Assembly: GCF_019320115.1 (NCBI RefSeq)
Contig: NC_089591.1
Span: 56,482,078-56,546,077 of the forward strand
Length of the DNA: 64,000 nt
From: Miscanthus floridulus
Taxonomy: Eukaryota > Streptophyta > Magnoliopsida > Poales > Poaceae
Direction: 5' to 3'
Positions 11,153 to 22,619 of this stretch are shown piece after piece. Position numbers and translations under genes: made by a program. The notes beneath the pieces were generated by a model. It was not told the origin of the DNA and ran no database searches. It saw nothing but the letters and a program-made list of their open reading frames with translations. How positions within the stretch are numbered: position 1 is the first letter of the stretch; the number at the start of each line of letters is the position of its first letter.

Positions 11153-12608
11153 ATGGCTCCCGTAGCACTCGCCAGGCGCGACGCGAGCGGGAACGCTCCG
11201 ACACCACGCAAGCTCGAGGCGACGCACCGCGCTCCGCTGGTATCCCTTGCCCAGCTGTTGGTGCAGAGTCCCTGGTCGGGGACTTATCTAACCTGAGCTT
11301 GGGCAAGGAAAAGATTCCGGCGACGCACGGCGACGCCTCGTCATCAAGCTCTATCCCGCCACCTCCTGAGGGGCCAGCCCCGGCGGAGCGGCGCCCGGCA
11401 GTAGCACCATCCCCGTACCCCTTCGAGTTGATAAACGCTGCCGCCGCCTTCGCTTCCGCCTACGCTTCCAAGCACGTAGAGCCCTCAGAACTCCACCAAC
11501 GTTTTGCTCTCGACTTCTCCCCCGCAACATTGGCACACGCCCACGCTGACTCCTCGGAAGAAGACGAGACATGGGCTGGAGCAGACTTCTCTAGTCTTTG
11601 TGACCCCGAAGCCATGCGCTGCTTTATGACTGCAAGCGACTACTGCTTCGGCTACTCCGACTCCGACGAGGAAGGGACTTACGATCCGTCTCGTGAGTGC
11701 TTCCACGTCGGGCTCGTGATGCCAAGGGCGGGCGAAGAGGACGAGAGGATAGGCAACCCTTCCTCGCCTCGGCCAGGGGCGGGCGATGCCACACCTCCGC
11801 GTCTCGAAGCCCCGGCAGCACAGAACGAGAATCTCATCCACGGGGAGCATCGACACCCAGACCTAGAGCAGCTCCGCGAGCTTCAAGCCAAGGTCGAACA
11901 AGACCAACTCCTCCTACAATAGCTTCGGGACACTCTCAAGCAGGAGCAGCAAAGGCGCGGTGAGGGCGGAGGAGCCCGACGGAGGGCCCGCGACGTCCAT
12001 CACCGCATCAACGACAACGAGGGGGGTGAGCCACCCCCAATCTTTAATCGCGCTAGCCAGAATATCGCAGCAGCTGCGATGCTGGTCCGAGCAATGCCCG
12101 AGCCCTCCACCACTGAGGGGCAACGGGTCCGCGAAGAGCTCCACGACCTCCTCGAGACCGCTGCGGTGCAGCAGGCCGAAAGTTCCGCCTCCCGCCAGCG
12201 CGGAGGCACTTCAGAGCAACCCACGGCGCAACCTCACCGGGGCTAGGGTGCCTCAGTCCGTCCCGAGCCCGCTCGCGTGCCGACGGCCAACGGGGCCCCC
12301 TCGGTGCGTGATCGACCTAGAGACCAACGCGAGGCACAAGGTGACTACAAAGTAGTTGGCAGGCGACGGCGCCACGACGACGGAGCCGGCCAGGGCTACC
12401 ACCCACACCGAGGCGGCCGCTACGACAGCGAAGAGGACCACAGTCCTTCTCCCGAGCCACCTGGCCCTTGGGTCTTTAGTAGAGCCATCCGCAACGCTCA
12501 CTTTCCAGCCCAGTTCCGACAACCTGCCAACCTCACAAAGTATAGCGGCGAGACGAACCCCGAGCTATGGCTAGCCGATTATCGCCTGGCTTGTCACCGC
12601 GACGACCC
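11153..12608 (+). pseudogene. gag remnant of the inner Tat element
   Basis: Gag would form the virus-like particle. A first frame opens at ATG 11153 (MAPVALARRD...) and stops at 11294. A second frame from about 11299 carries an acidic, Ser/Pro-rich N-terminal region and then, near 12520-12600, the start of the retrotransposon gag domain (NLTKYSGETNPELWLADYRL). In-frame stops are at 11920-11922 (TAG) and 12244-12246 (TAG), and a shift is needed near 11290. The reading ends abruptly after LACHRD, where the sequence jumps to the RT/RNase H region. The rest of the capsid domain and the CCHC knuckle are absent. No ATG opens the second frame, so the start in the live ancestor was probably upstream. 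Confidence 0.75.
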
Positions 12609-13500
12609 AAGTGGTCAGCGCGGCCGTAGTAGTCGAGAGGCAGGAGAAGGGACATGCTTTACCCGTCCAACGACCTGTCTACTTCATCAGTGAAGTGCTC
12701 TCCGAGACTAAGACGCGTTACCCCCACATCCAGAAGCTGGTTTATGCCGTAGTCTTGGCTCGATGCAAGCTGCATCACTACTTCGAGTCCCACCCGGTGA
12801 CCGTGGTGTCGTCTTTTCCTCTGGGAGAGATAATCCGAAACCGGGAGGCCTCGGGTAGAATAGCCAAGTGGGCTGTCGAACTCATGGGGGAAGCTTTGTC
12901 TTTCGTGCCTCGGAAAGCGATCAAATCACAGGTCCTAGCCGACTTTGTAGCCGAGTGGACTGACACACAGCTGCCACCCGCTCAGATCCAATCAGAATGC
13001 TGGACCATGTACTTCGATGGGTCTCTGATGAAGACTGGGGCTGGCGCGGGCCTGCTCCTGGTCTCGCCCCTCGGAGTACACATGCGCTACATGATCCGGC
13101 TTCACTTCGCCGTCTCCAACAACGTGGCTGAATATGAGGCCCTCGTCAACGGCCTGCAAATCGCCATCGAACTGGGAGTGCGACGTCTCGACGTACGGGG
13201 TGATTCGCAGCTCATCGTCGATCAGGTGATGAAAGAGTCAAGCTGCCATGACCCCAAAATGAAGGCGTACTGCACGATAGTACGTCGCCTAGAGAACAAG
13301 TTCGACGGTCTCGAACTCAACCACGTTGCGCGAAAGTACAACGAGGCCGTGGACGAACTGGCAAAAATGGCGTCGACGAGGGCCCCGGTCCCCCCAAACA
13401 TCTTTGCCAGAGACCTTCGCAAACCTTCCATCGACTGCACCCCGGCGGCGGAAGATGGCTCACCGGTCAAGCCCGTCGAAGGGCCAAGGCCCCCGCAGTC
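12609..13500 (+). pseudogene. RT tail and dual RNase H remnant (pol)
   Basis: RNase H degrades the RNA strand during reverse transcription. The frame enters in the connection/native RNase H region (PVYFISEVLSETKTRYPHIQ). It then carries a second, archaeal-type RNase H from about 13001 with acidic residues in YFDGS, EYEAL, GDSQL and EAVDELA. Two consecutive RNase H-like domains are characteristic of the Tat lineage. Everything upstream (protease and the RT active site) is missing through a deletion joining gag to this point near 12600-12609. A frameshift near 13470-13500 separates it from integrase. The ATG at 12611 is an accident of the deletion, not a gene start. Confidence 0.85.
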
Positions 13501-14793
13501 GAGCCTGAAGTCATGGAAATCGAAGCAGAGCCTCCCGAGGCCGACCAGGGTACGGACTGGCGAACCCCGCTCCTTGATTACCTCACCCGGGGAGAGCTCC
13601 CTGCAGACAGGACCGAAGCCCGATGGCTTGCACGACGAGCCAAAATTTACGTCCTCTGTGACCGCGAGTTGTACAGGCGAAGCCCGTCAGGCGTCCTCCA
13701 ACGATGCATCACTACCGAGGCAGGCCAGGCCCTGCTTTGGGACTTGCACGTGGGAGCCTACGGGCACCATGTGGCGCCTCGGACACTCGTTGGAAACGCC
13801 TTTCGCCAAGGTTTCTACTGGCCAACGGCGGTTGCCAACGCCACCAAGCTAGTACGCTCCTGCGAGGGATGTCAGTACTATGCGTGGCAGACGCACCTCC
13901 CGGCCCAAGCCCTCCAAACCATCCCCGTCACATGGCCATTTGCCGTGTGGGGTCTAGACATGGTTGGGCCTCTACAGAAGGCCCCCAGGGGCTACACCCA
14001 CCTGCTGGTAGCCATCGACAAGTTCTCCAAGTGGATCAAGGCTCGCCCGATCACGCAAATCAAATCCGAGCAAGCGGTTCTATTCTTCACTGACATCATC
14101 CACAGGTTTGGGGTTCCTAACACCATCATCACTGACAATGGGACACAATTCACCGGTCGCAAGTTCCTGACGTTCTGCGACGACCACCACATCTGGGTGG
14201 CCTGGTCGGCCGTAGGACACCCTAGGACAAATGGCCAAGTAGAGCGTGCCAACGGCATGATCCTACAAGGCCTTAAGCCAAGAATATTCAACCGGTTGAA
14301 GAAGTTTGGCAAGAAATGGCTTGCGGAACTCCCGTCGGTCATCTGGAGCCTAAGAAACACCCCGAGCTGAGCCACGGGATTCACACCGTTCTTTCTGGTC
14401 TATGGAGCCGAGGCCATCCTCCCCACTGACTTAGAATACGGTTCCCCGAGGCTACAGACATACAACGAGCAAAGCAACCGCACTACCCGCGAAGATGCCC
14501 TCGACCAACTGGAGGAGGCCCGAGACGTCGCGCTGCTACACTCAGCCAGGTACCAGCAAGCCCTGTGACGCTACCAAGCCCGGCGCGTCCGAAGCCGAGA
14601 CCTGAAGGTGGGCGACCTGGTGCTGAGGCTGAGGCAGAGCAACAAGGGCTGCCACAAGCTGACCCCACCCTGGGAAGGGCCGTACATCGTCGCTCAAGTA
14701 CTGAAGCCCGGGACCTACAAGTTAGCCAATGAGAAGGGCAAAGTCCTCACCAACGCTTGGAACATAGAACAGCTACGTCGCTTCTACCCTTAA
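13480..14793 (+). pseudogene. Ty3/gypsy integrase remnant
   Basis: Integrase inserts the cDNA into the genome. In order: an HHCC zinc domain (about 13700-13890, ending SCEGCQYY) and the DDE core, with D in GLDMVGP (about 13960), D in ITDNGTQF (about 14130) and E in NGQVERAN (about 14240). A C-terminal strand-rich region follows with VGDLVLR and the closing LRRFYP before the stop at 14793. Two in-frame TGA stops, 14368-14370 and 14566-14568, both sit where CGA arginine is expected (PSRATGF-type and ALRRYQ-type contexts). They look like CpG deamination. The frame is shifted relative to the RNase H part. Catalytic residues are intact but the protein could not be made whole. Confidence 0.88.
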
Positions 14794-15560
14794 ATTTTCG
14801 AGCATTGTATATTTTGTTTCTCGAAATACATTAAAGAAGCATCTTTAGTTGTTCTAATTTTTCGAGAAACCCCCATCAAGGGGAACCTATCCCGTACCAG
14901 GACAAGTCGATTACAAAAAAACCTAAGGACCAGAGGTTCGCCTCAAGAGCAAAAGGCTGGCCGAGCTAGGAGACAAGCCTACGCCTCCAGGCTACGACAA
15001 CTCCCTCACCACCTTTTGCTCGAGAGGCAGCCTAGGCTCCGAGGGGGTTTTTTCAAAAGGACTTGTCTAGAAATCGGAACAGAAGGTAAAACGCTTTACG
15101 ATAACGCTTCAAGGGAGACTCAGCCATGCCTCCGCATGGCTGAACCTCCCTCGGGGGCTAGGGGGGAACCCCCCTAAGTCCCGGACACCATTTCTTAATC
15201 GATTTTCAGTTAAATCCCTATGCCAAACTCTCTCTAGTGCGCTCTAACAGATCATTTGTAAAGAACCTAAGGACCAAAAGTATGTCTCAAGGCTAAAAGG
15301 CCGGCCGAGCCGTGAGAATGACCAACGCCTCCGGGCTACGGCAACTCCCTCACCACCTTTTACCCGAGGGACGACTTAGGCTCCAAGGGAGTTTTTACAG
15401 ATGATACGTTCGGAGGCGAGACAGAGGACAGAGGCTCGGAAATACAATAAAGCGATTAGAAAAAACGTATATATACAAGCACCTCACAAAGGCCTCGACG
15501 GCCACAAACGTCGTGATACAGTAATAAATCTAACTTATTACATGGCCCCCTCAGCCCAGG
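14794..15560 (+). repeat. Post-pol spacer with a duplicated ~140-bp block
   Basis: No gene. A block starting ACCTAAGGACCA at 14921 recurs at 15265 with the same order of words (GGCCGAGC, ACGCCTCC, GGCTAC, CTCCCTCACCACCTTTT, then GTTTTTT). Between them is TCAGCCATGCCTCCGCATGG, which contains a short hairpin. The stretch lies between the integrase stop and the antisense gene stop, so it is the shared 3' end of two convergent reading directions. Confidence 0.75.
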
Positions 15561-18500
15561 TCAAGGCGCAGGGTCTCCCACGTCGGCAGACGGCGAAGGA
15601 GGGACCACCTCCTCTTCGAATAGCTTCGCCAACGCCGTGCCGGGGCCCTCGACTGCCGCTTCTAGCTTCGTCAGCTCCTCCTCGGCCTCGACGGCATCCT
15701 CGGACAGGACATAACCGTCACTGACGCCTTTGACATCGACGCCGGCATAGTGCGAGGAGACGACGGCCAGGGCGCGTTTGACGCCTATGTGTAGCGCCTC
15801 TCGCAGCCGCTGACGCGCTTAGCCAATCAACGCAGTCAGGCGGCTCCTAAGGGAGCTGCCCGATTGAACCCCCTCCATCTCCAGGGCCTCGCAGACGACG
15901 CGAGCTGTGCTCTGCAGCACCTCATGCTCCTCGATCTCGCAATTGAGCACTATCTGCAGCGCGACGAAGGCCTCGGTCAACCGCGAGACCTCATTATCCA
16001 ACCCTGCGCCAAAACAAGTAGAATGGGATTAAGCGTCAAAGAAAACAGGCCAAACGGGGGCGTGAGGCCTGCGAGACTCACCCTTGGCCTTCTCCTTCCA
16101 GCGCTGGACCTCGACTCGAGAGGCCTCGGCTGCCCTGGAAGCCTCCTTCTCCAGTTCTGCATCGCGACAAGAAGTCAGGTGTCGAACGCGTGAAAAGACG
16201 AACGAGACAAAGGGAACAGGACTCACCCTCGGCCTTTTCCCTCCATTTTAGGGCCTCACCTTGGGAAGCCTTGGCCACCTTGGTGGCCTCTGCCAAGGCA
16301 CCTTTCGTCAACTCGTGCGCCTGCTGCTCCGCACCCAGCTGCCCGGCGGTGGCTATGGCGGTGGCCCTCACTTCTTTCGCCCGGGAGTTGGAGGCGTCTC
16401 GCTCGTCGGCCACCCGGGCCAGTTCCTCCTCCAGCTCCTTGACCCATGCCACCAAAGGGGCGACCTGCCCCTGAGCCGTGGCCTCCTCAGCCTCCCGGTT
16501 GTCACAGCAAAGATGGAGATCCTCCACCTCCATGCTCCGCGCCGACAGAAGCTCGTTAGCGTGGGCGAGCAGCTCCCTCTGCCGACAGAGCTCGTCCCAG
16601 ACGCCCCTCTCCCGCCGAAGGAACAGCGACTTCCCGAAGGACTGGGCCTCGAGCTCCTAGATAGGTAGAACACAAGTTGAGCACTACGAATAAACCCGGA
16701 GAAAGACGACGTCACACGAGAAAAGGGGGATACATACCTGCGAAACCCCGGGCAGGTCATTGGCCATGACGGACAGCGCTGTCCACAGCGACCGCTCCGC
16801 CAGGCTGCGGTACTGCTCGAGGGTGTCCCAGCGACCCCCCTCGGCCGCGTCCTCAAGTGCAAAGATGGGCTCCCCCTCGGGGTCATCGCGGCTCTGCCAC
16901 CAGACGCGCGGGTGATCCCACCCGTACGGCTTAGGCCGCACTCGCACGAGGGCCGCACTTCCCTCGCCCGAAGCCAAAGCCGGTTGTTCCACGGCACTGG
17001 CCGCCCCGGCATCAGCCACCCCCTTCCCTCGGGAAGCATTGTCGGTAGGGATCGGGCAGACCTCTGCCTCCCGGGCGCTCCCTTGTACCGGAAGCACGCT
17101 CTGAATTGGCGGCAGGGTTGAGGCTTGCCTCACCTCCGTCTCTACCTCAAGGTCCACCACCCTCGCCGCGCTCACTCCGGCCTCCACCACTTTGGCCCCG
17201 AAGTTCCCGGGCGCCGCGATCTCCACCACCTCAGCCCCTGAGGTCCGGAGGGCCTCGGCGACCGTGGGGGCCTCGACCTCGACCTCGCCCTCGGTGGCCT
17301 CCATGGCCGAGGGGGTCTTGGCTGCACCCACAGTGGCCTCGACAGCTGCAGGTGCTGTGGCCTCGCGGAGTGTAGGCTCCTCCTCCTCCTCTCGCCCCAC
17401 GGCCGCCTGGGTAGCCCCTACCTGGGCGACCAACTCCTGTACCTCCACCGCCCCTGGGGCGATGGAACCCATGCCCACCTTGAGCGCCTTGCGCGACGCA
17501 AAGGCAGGCACTTCCGCCTGACGCTTCTTGCTGAGGGCAAAACACGGTCAGACCCGCGACCAAAACAAAAGCAGGAGATGTTAAAAGACTTCACTAGCGA
17601 AATACTCACCCCGAGCGGATGCCCAACCACTTCTTCACCATGTCCCTCCTCTACAACGGCGGCGGTGGCGCGGCCCCCATATCCGCCGAGGCCGGCCGAC
17701 CTTCGCTGGACTCCAGCGCTCACTCAACCCCCGATGGAGCCAGCCCTGCAGCTGCCTGCTCCACCTCTGCCATTGAGCCTAGTGGGCTAACGGCGTGCTT
17801 TCCCAACGCCCTTGTCTCGGGTGTATCGGCCTCGGCCACGGGGCGGGCGCTCATTTGCCCTGAGTCGCCGTCTCCTCCTCCTCGTTGGGACGCCAGACTG
17901 CCCGCCGACGCCCCAAGAACCATCTCCCTGACATCAGGGAGGCGGTCGAGGGGACCCCGCTCCACCTCACCACCATCGTCGCCGCTCGAATCCTCCACCG
18001 ACGTCGATGGAGACGCCTCCACTGGGAGACCCTTGAGCTTCTACTTCCGGCGACGCTTTTCCAGAGCGTCGCGCTCAACGATCTTCTTCTTACATTTTGC
18101 CGTCTTAGCATCCTTCTTCTTCTTCTAGGCCTCCGCGTATGCCCGGTTCACCGCCCGCCGCTGTGTGTCTTTAGGGACGGGCGGTGGGGAGGCTCGTATG
18201 TCCCTCATCCCCTGCAAAAAACGACGAATACGAATAAGGGCTTAGGCCAAGGAGAGGAACAAGGAGGCCTCGGAGGCTACAGCCGCACACAACTCACCAG
18301 GGAAAGGTACCCCAGTGTCGGGCGCATCAGGAACAGGGACAGGCCGCCGATCTTCTGCCGCCCCTCGACCGCCTCGTTCACCTAGCGCAGAACCTCCTTG
18401 TCGGAGAGGGGCACAGCGGACATCCGGATGCCATCGATCGGCTCGTTCGGCGTCATCTCGAACAAACGTCGCCGCCGCGCCATCAGCGGCAGCACCCTCC

Positions 18501-19212
18501 GGCGATGGAAGGCCGCCATCACCACTGCCGCCGTAAGGCCATGATCGTGTAGCCTCTCCAGTGCCTTCAGCAGTGGCCGCAGCTTGTGTTGCTCCTCGCT
18601 CGGGACGCCATACCGCCAGTGCTCCGGCTGAACCTCCACTACCCTCCCAGTATAAGGAGGAAGCCCGCCGTCGTCGTTGCGGAGGTAGAACCAGCTGGAG
18701 TACCAGCGACGATTGGACGATGTAAGTTGGGCTGAGACATAGAGGTTCAGCCGGTCCTGACGCACTTGGAGAGTGCAGCCGCCGGTCCTCGTCGCCTTCC
18801 TCGTGCCCATCATACCCGTCGGCCTGGTGGTATGCGTCGCCCGAAACAGGTGAAGCCACAGCTCCCAATGGGGAGGGATTCCCAGGTACCCCTCATAGAC
18901 GGCGACAAAGGTGTCCGCCTGCGTAATGGAGTTGGGGTTGAAGTTGTGGAGCTCCACGCCATAGTAATGCGGGAGCGCCCGCATGAACCGATCCGCCGGA
19001 AGGCCGAAACCACGCTCGTGGAAGGACACGAAGCTCACGACATAGCCGTCGTGAGGCCTCGGCTCTGGTTCGCCTCCCGGAGCCATCCACTCCAGCCTGC
19101 TAGGATCGGTGATCGGGCGGAGGAGACCGACGTCAACAAGCGACTGCAGCACTCCCACGGTCACGTCAGACCGATCCCATGGGTCCGCCGGGAGGACCAC
19201 GACGTTGGCCAT
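15561..19212 (-). pseudogene. Six-exon antisense gene of a Tat element (plant transposon protein, PF04195-like)
   Basis: Proposed exons on the minus strand: 18298-19212, 17610-18211, 16738-17530, 16227-16656, 16082-16156, 15561-16003. The five introns are 70-86 nt, each with GT donor (GTGAGT or GTATGT) and AG acceptor. Joined length is 3,258 nt, exactly 1,086 codons, and every junction keeps phase. Exon 1 (MANVVVLPADPWDRSD start) holds the 'putative gypsy type transposon' domain (ELHNFNPNSI, LGIPPHWELWLHLF). The middle is acidic and Ala/Val/Glu-rich. Exons 4-6 are predicted coiled coil (KELEEELARVADERD, EIEEHEVLQ). In-frame stops at 18380, 18125, 18041, 17720, 17651 and 15819 (low coordinates) show it is no longer translatable here. 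Such antisense ORFs are known in grass Tat elements; their role is unknown. An ORF extending to 19314 opens at TTG and is not the start. Confidence 0.85.
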
Positions 19213-19679
19213 GTGCGCGGTGGAGGTCACGACTACCACGGTAAGGCTCGCTTTCTGCCTCTCACTCCCCCCTTTTCTCCCTTCTTCCCGGTGCTCTCTG
19301 TTTTTCTTTAGCAATAGCTAGAAGGCAGCAAAGGCAGACACAGGCAAGGTAAGGGGAGAAGGGGCGAGGCTCGTTTCGTATTTATGCAGGGAAGGGAGCA
19401 AATCGTGGGCGACGAAATCGGGGAAGTTACCCCCAAAAAATTCACTGCGGTTATCCAGATCCTGTCTAACCGCCCACGCGCCCACTCCCTCCTCATTAAT
19501 TGCGCGTACAGTTATGTCCCGTCGGCTGACACCACGTCGTGTCCAACCACAGCAGCAGCAGGCGCCATTTCGCCTCCCTGAAAAAGCCGCCTCAAAAGAC
19601 GCGCCTGCCGTTGTTAGCCGTAGGGAGAGAAATAACCCCCACCCGATTCCTTTCAGGCAAAGGAACTGGGCACTGAGCC
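19213..19679. other. Spacer upstream of the antisense gene, possible antisense promoter
   Basis: No credible ORF. This is where a promoter for the minus-strand gene should lie. A pyrimidine-rich plus strand (CCCCCCTTTTCTCCCTTCTT) and AT-rich patches near 19370-19500 are seen, but no clear TATA box could be assigned. Confidence 0.4.
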
Positions 19680-21170
19680 CACTACGGTCCAGGGGTTCAA
19701 AGGCCAGACCCTTAGGGGTTTCGACGGCCGCCCCAGGGCAACAGAGTCAGGGGCAACCACGGGCGAGCCTGTACGAGGCCGAGGCCCAAGCAAGCAAAAC
19801 GCTTGGGACGCCCTGTGTCGCGTCCGAGACCGGCAGGGAGGTCTCCGAATGGGATCCCACCGTAGGGAGGCACCGAGCCACCGAGGCCCAGCGAACGGCC
19901 TCGGCACCCACTAGAGAAACCCTCCGGTACTCTTGGAGCGCGTCTCTGGACCGCTAGCCGACCCCCAGCGAATGGGGTACGGGCCTCCACTCGGACTTAC
20001 CCGATAACAGCTCACAGAAAATGCCATCGCTCGCGCCCACCGAGGGTAGCGTGGCACATTCCACCCCTCCTTCTGAGCGAAAAGGAAGCGCGAGGGTCAA
20101 ACAAAAGTCAGGAGAACCCCTGACGGCCCTCTTGCTCCGCGCAGAGGCTAAGGGACTCTTCCTGCAAAACATTGCCGAGGCCTAGCGACTTAAGCTCGCG
20201 CACGAGGGGGCTCCGCAAAACAAACCCTCCTTCCGAGCGAAAAGGAAGTGTGAGGGTCGTTCGAAAAGCCAGAAGAACTCCTGACGGCCCTCTTGCTCCG
20301 TGCAGAGGCTAGGGAGCTCCTTCTACAAAGACGCCGAGACCCCGCGACCTAGGCTCGCACCCGAGGGGGGCTCGGCAGACAAACCCTCACGCGTGAGGGG
20401 CGAACCAAAAGCCAGGGGGGCCTTTGACCTCTCTCTCGCTCCGTGCGAGAGACTCAGGGGCTCCTCCTGCAACTTTGCCGAGACCCAGCGGCTCAGGCTC
20501 GCACACGAGTGGGCTTGGCAAACAAACCCCCCGCCCGAGCGAAAAGGACGTACGGGGGACGAACAAAAAAGTCGAAAGGACCCCTGACCGCCCTCTCGCT
20601 CCGTGTGGAGGCTCAGGGGCTCTTCCTGCACCCAAGATAAAGGCAAGCGACCCAAGCCCGTTACGGTCCAGGGGTTCAAAGGCTGGGCCCTTAGGGATTT
20701 TGACAGCCGCCCTAGGGCAACAGAGTCAGGGGTGACTATGGGCGAGCCTGTACGAGGCCAAGGCCCAAGCAAACACTTGGGATGCCCTGTGTCGTGTCTG
20801 AGACCGGCAGGGAGGTCTCCAAATGGGATCCCACCGTAGGGAGGCACCGAGCCACCGAGGCCCAGCGAACGGCCTCGGCACCCACTAGAGAAACCCTCTG
20901 GTACTCTTGGAGCACGTCTCTGGATCGCTAGCCGACCCCCAGCGAACGGGGTACGGGCCTCCACTCGGACTTACCCGATAACAGCTCACCGGAAATGCCA
21001 TCGCTCGCGCCCACCGAGGGTAGCATGGCATCTTCCACCCCTCCTTCCGAGCGAAAAGGAAGCGCGAGGGTCATACAAAAAGCCGGGGGAACCCCTGACG
21101 GCCCTCTCGCTCTAGGCAGAGGCTAAGGGGCTCTTCCCGCAGCATCGTCAAGGCCCAGCGATCCGAACTC
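19680..21170 (+). repeat. Tandem repeat region near the 3' LTR of the inner element
   Basis: A block of about 510 bp starting ACGGTCCAGGGGTTCAAAGG at 19684 recurs at 20664. Shorter units built on GAGCGAAAAGGAAG followed by CCCTGACGGCCCTC occur near 20070, 20228, 20386, 20527 and 21046, with roughly 140-160 bp spacing for the first four. Overlapping ORFs on both strands are by-products of the repeat. Such arrays 5' of the 3' LTR are common in Tat elements. Confidence 0.85.
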
Positions 21171-21372
21171 GCATCCACGGGCTCGGCAAACACAATGAAA
21201 ACCCCTCACTCGAAAGAGACGAAAGCCCCAGAAGAAGTGAAATCACTCCTCCAGGGCCTCGGGGGCTACACCCGGCGGGTGCGCTCGCGCGCACCCACCA
21301 AAGCCCTGAGTACGAAACACCATCAAAACCTCAGGGGGAGTGCCTCCACTCCCCCCAAGGCTCGGGGGCTAC

Positions 21373-22619
21373 TATCGGATACCGCGAGAAGGGGTACCCT
21401 AAGCAAGAACCAAAAAACGACTACTTAGACTTCGTAAAGATCAAAACCAGCTAACAATCACTGGCCTCGGGTGACCTCTCACCAAAGGCCTCGGCCAATT
21501 CTCCGTATCACTCGAGGCCCCCTCACCGCTGGCCTCGGGCGATCCCCCACCGAAGGCCTTGGCCGGCCCCCTCTCGTCGCAGGCCTCGGCTGGGTCGTCG
21601 ACCCTCCGCCTCGCGCGAGGCGGGCTCGGCAACACTCCGCTGCCTCTTCCTTCACCTGTCCCTCTGACCAAACGTCGCGTTGCATTAACTCAGCCAACTG
21701 CTGCCACTGACATCGGCCGCATGCTCGGCACAGTACAGCGGAATGGCCGACGGGACGGGGGGCGGGACTAGACAGGGGTTACCCGCCACTATGCTCACCG
21801 CTATGCATATGGTTGACGCCCATGCCTCACTGTGCTGCCAACTCCTGCTCCGAGAACAACGCGGCGTGGGGAGCCACGACCGGGATACTGTGGCCTCGGA
21901 ATCAGTACCTAGGACCAATAATTCCCTCCAAAGCCTCGGCAGTTTGCTTCAGGGGCTCGGCAGCCTGAGGATCCATGTTCGCCGAGCCCCCATGATGGCT
22001 CGGCCTTGGCATCTGTAGAGCCTCGGCCCCCTACGACGTCATCGCACGATGACCGACACGTCACCCGCCATGCCCTGCCTCAAGCTGTACTGGAGCCCCA
22101 CGACATACAAGATCAAGTATGACCGGCGCGTCACTTCTGCACGACAAGGACGGGGCCACTCCATCGACCATACCACAACAATGGCCGGCTACAGGGCTCG
22201 GACACACCATCCCCACTTATCGGATGCTATGTAGCAACATATGTACGTCCTGGTTCTCCCTTAGAGTATAAAAGGGAGGGGCCGGGGCCATTTCTAGAGG
22301 GGAGAACGAGGAGCAAAAAGAGGAACTCACCAATAGAACCACACACTTCTACGCTACTTGAGAACAACGCCTCAAGCAGCCCACACCACCCCCGGCCGAG
22401 ACCTAGGGCTAGCTCCCTCTCTCACCTAGCTTGTAACCCCCTACTACGAGTACTCCGGTGCAAGGAATACAAGATCGATCTCTCAGACTGGACGTAGGGC
22501 GTTGATTGCCTGAACCAGTATAAACCTTGTGTCTCTTTGCATCACCATCGGGGATTAGGGGCACGCAGCACAAATTCACTCGTTGGTTAAGGACCCCCCC
22601 CCGATCCGAAACACCAACA
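21373..22619 (+). repeat. 3' LTR of the inner Tat element
   Basis: Direct repeat of 9677-10924, starting TATCGGATACC (TG changed to TA) and ending CACCAACA (CG changed to CA). It is preceded by GGCTCGGGGGCTAC, the likely end of the polypurine tract. Differences from the 5' copy cluster at CG sites. Confidence 0.93.

Larger units (their letters stand above)
9677..22619 (+). mobile_element. Nested Tat-lineage Ty3/gypsy retrotransposon, internally deleted
   Basis: Two direct LTRs of 1,248 and 1,247 bp bound the element. A perfect 5-bp target duplication CTGGT flanks it at 9672-9676 and 22620-22624. Order inside: LTR, primer site, gag remnant, dual RNase H, integrase, repeats, an antisense multi-exon gene, tandem repeats, LTR. 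The archaeal-type second RNase H and the antisense gene 3' of pol are typical of the Tat lineage. Capsid end, zinc knuckle, protease and most of reverse transcriptase are missing, so it could move only with help from another element. LTRs differ by a few percent by eye, mostly CG to TG/CA changes, pointing to a fairly recent insertion. Confidence 0.93.

Noticed and set aside
12611..13852. 413-codon ORF taken as a complete gene
   Set aside because: Its ATG arises at a deletion junction and it changes frame before integrase. It is a remnant of pol followed by out-of-frame read-on.
16368..17039. 223-codon minus-strand ORF and other long frames at 16.2-18.4 kb
   Set aside because: They are alternate-frame shadows of the six-exon antisense gene and cross its introns.
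20323..20964. 213-codon minus-strand ORF near the 3' LTR
   Set aside because: It repeats an almost identical reading at 19712-19990 because both lie in a CG-rich tandem repeat. No protein signature.
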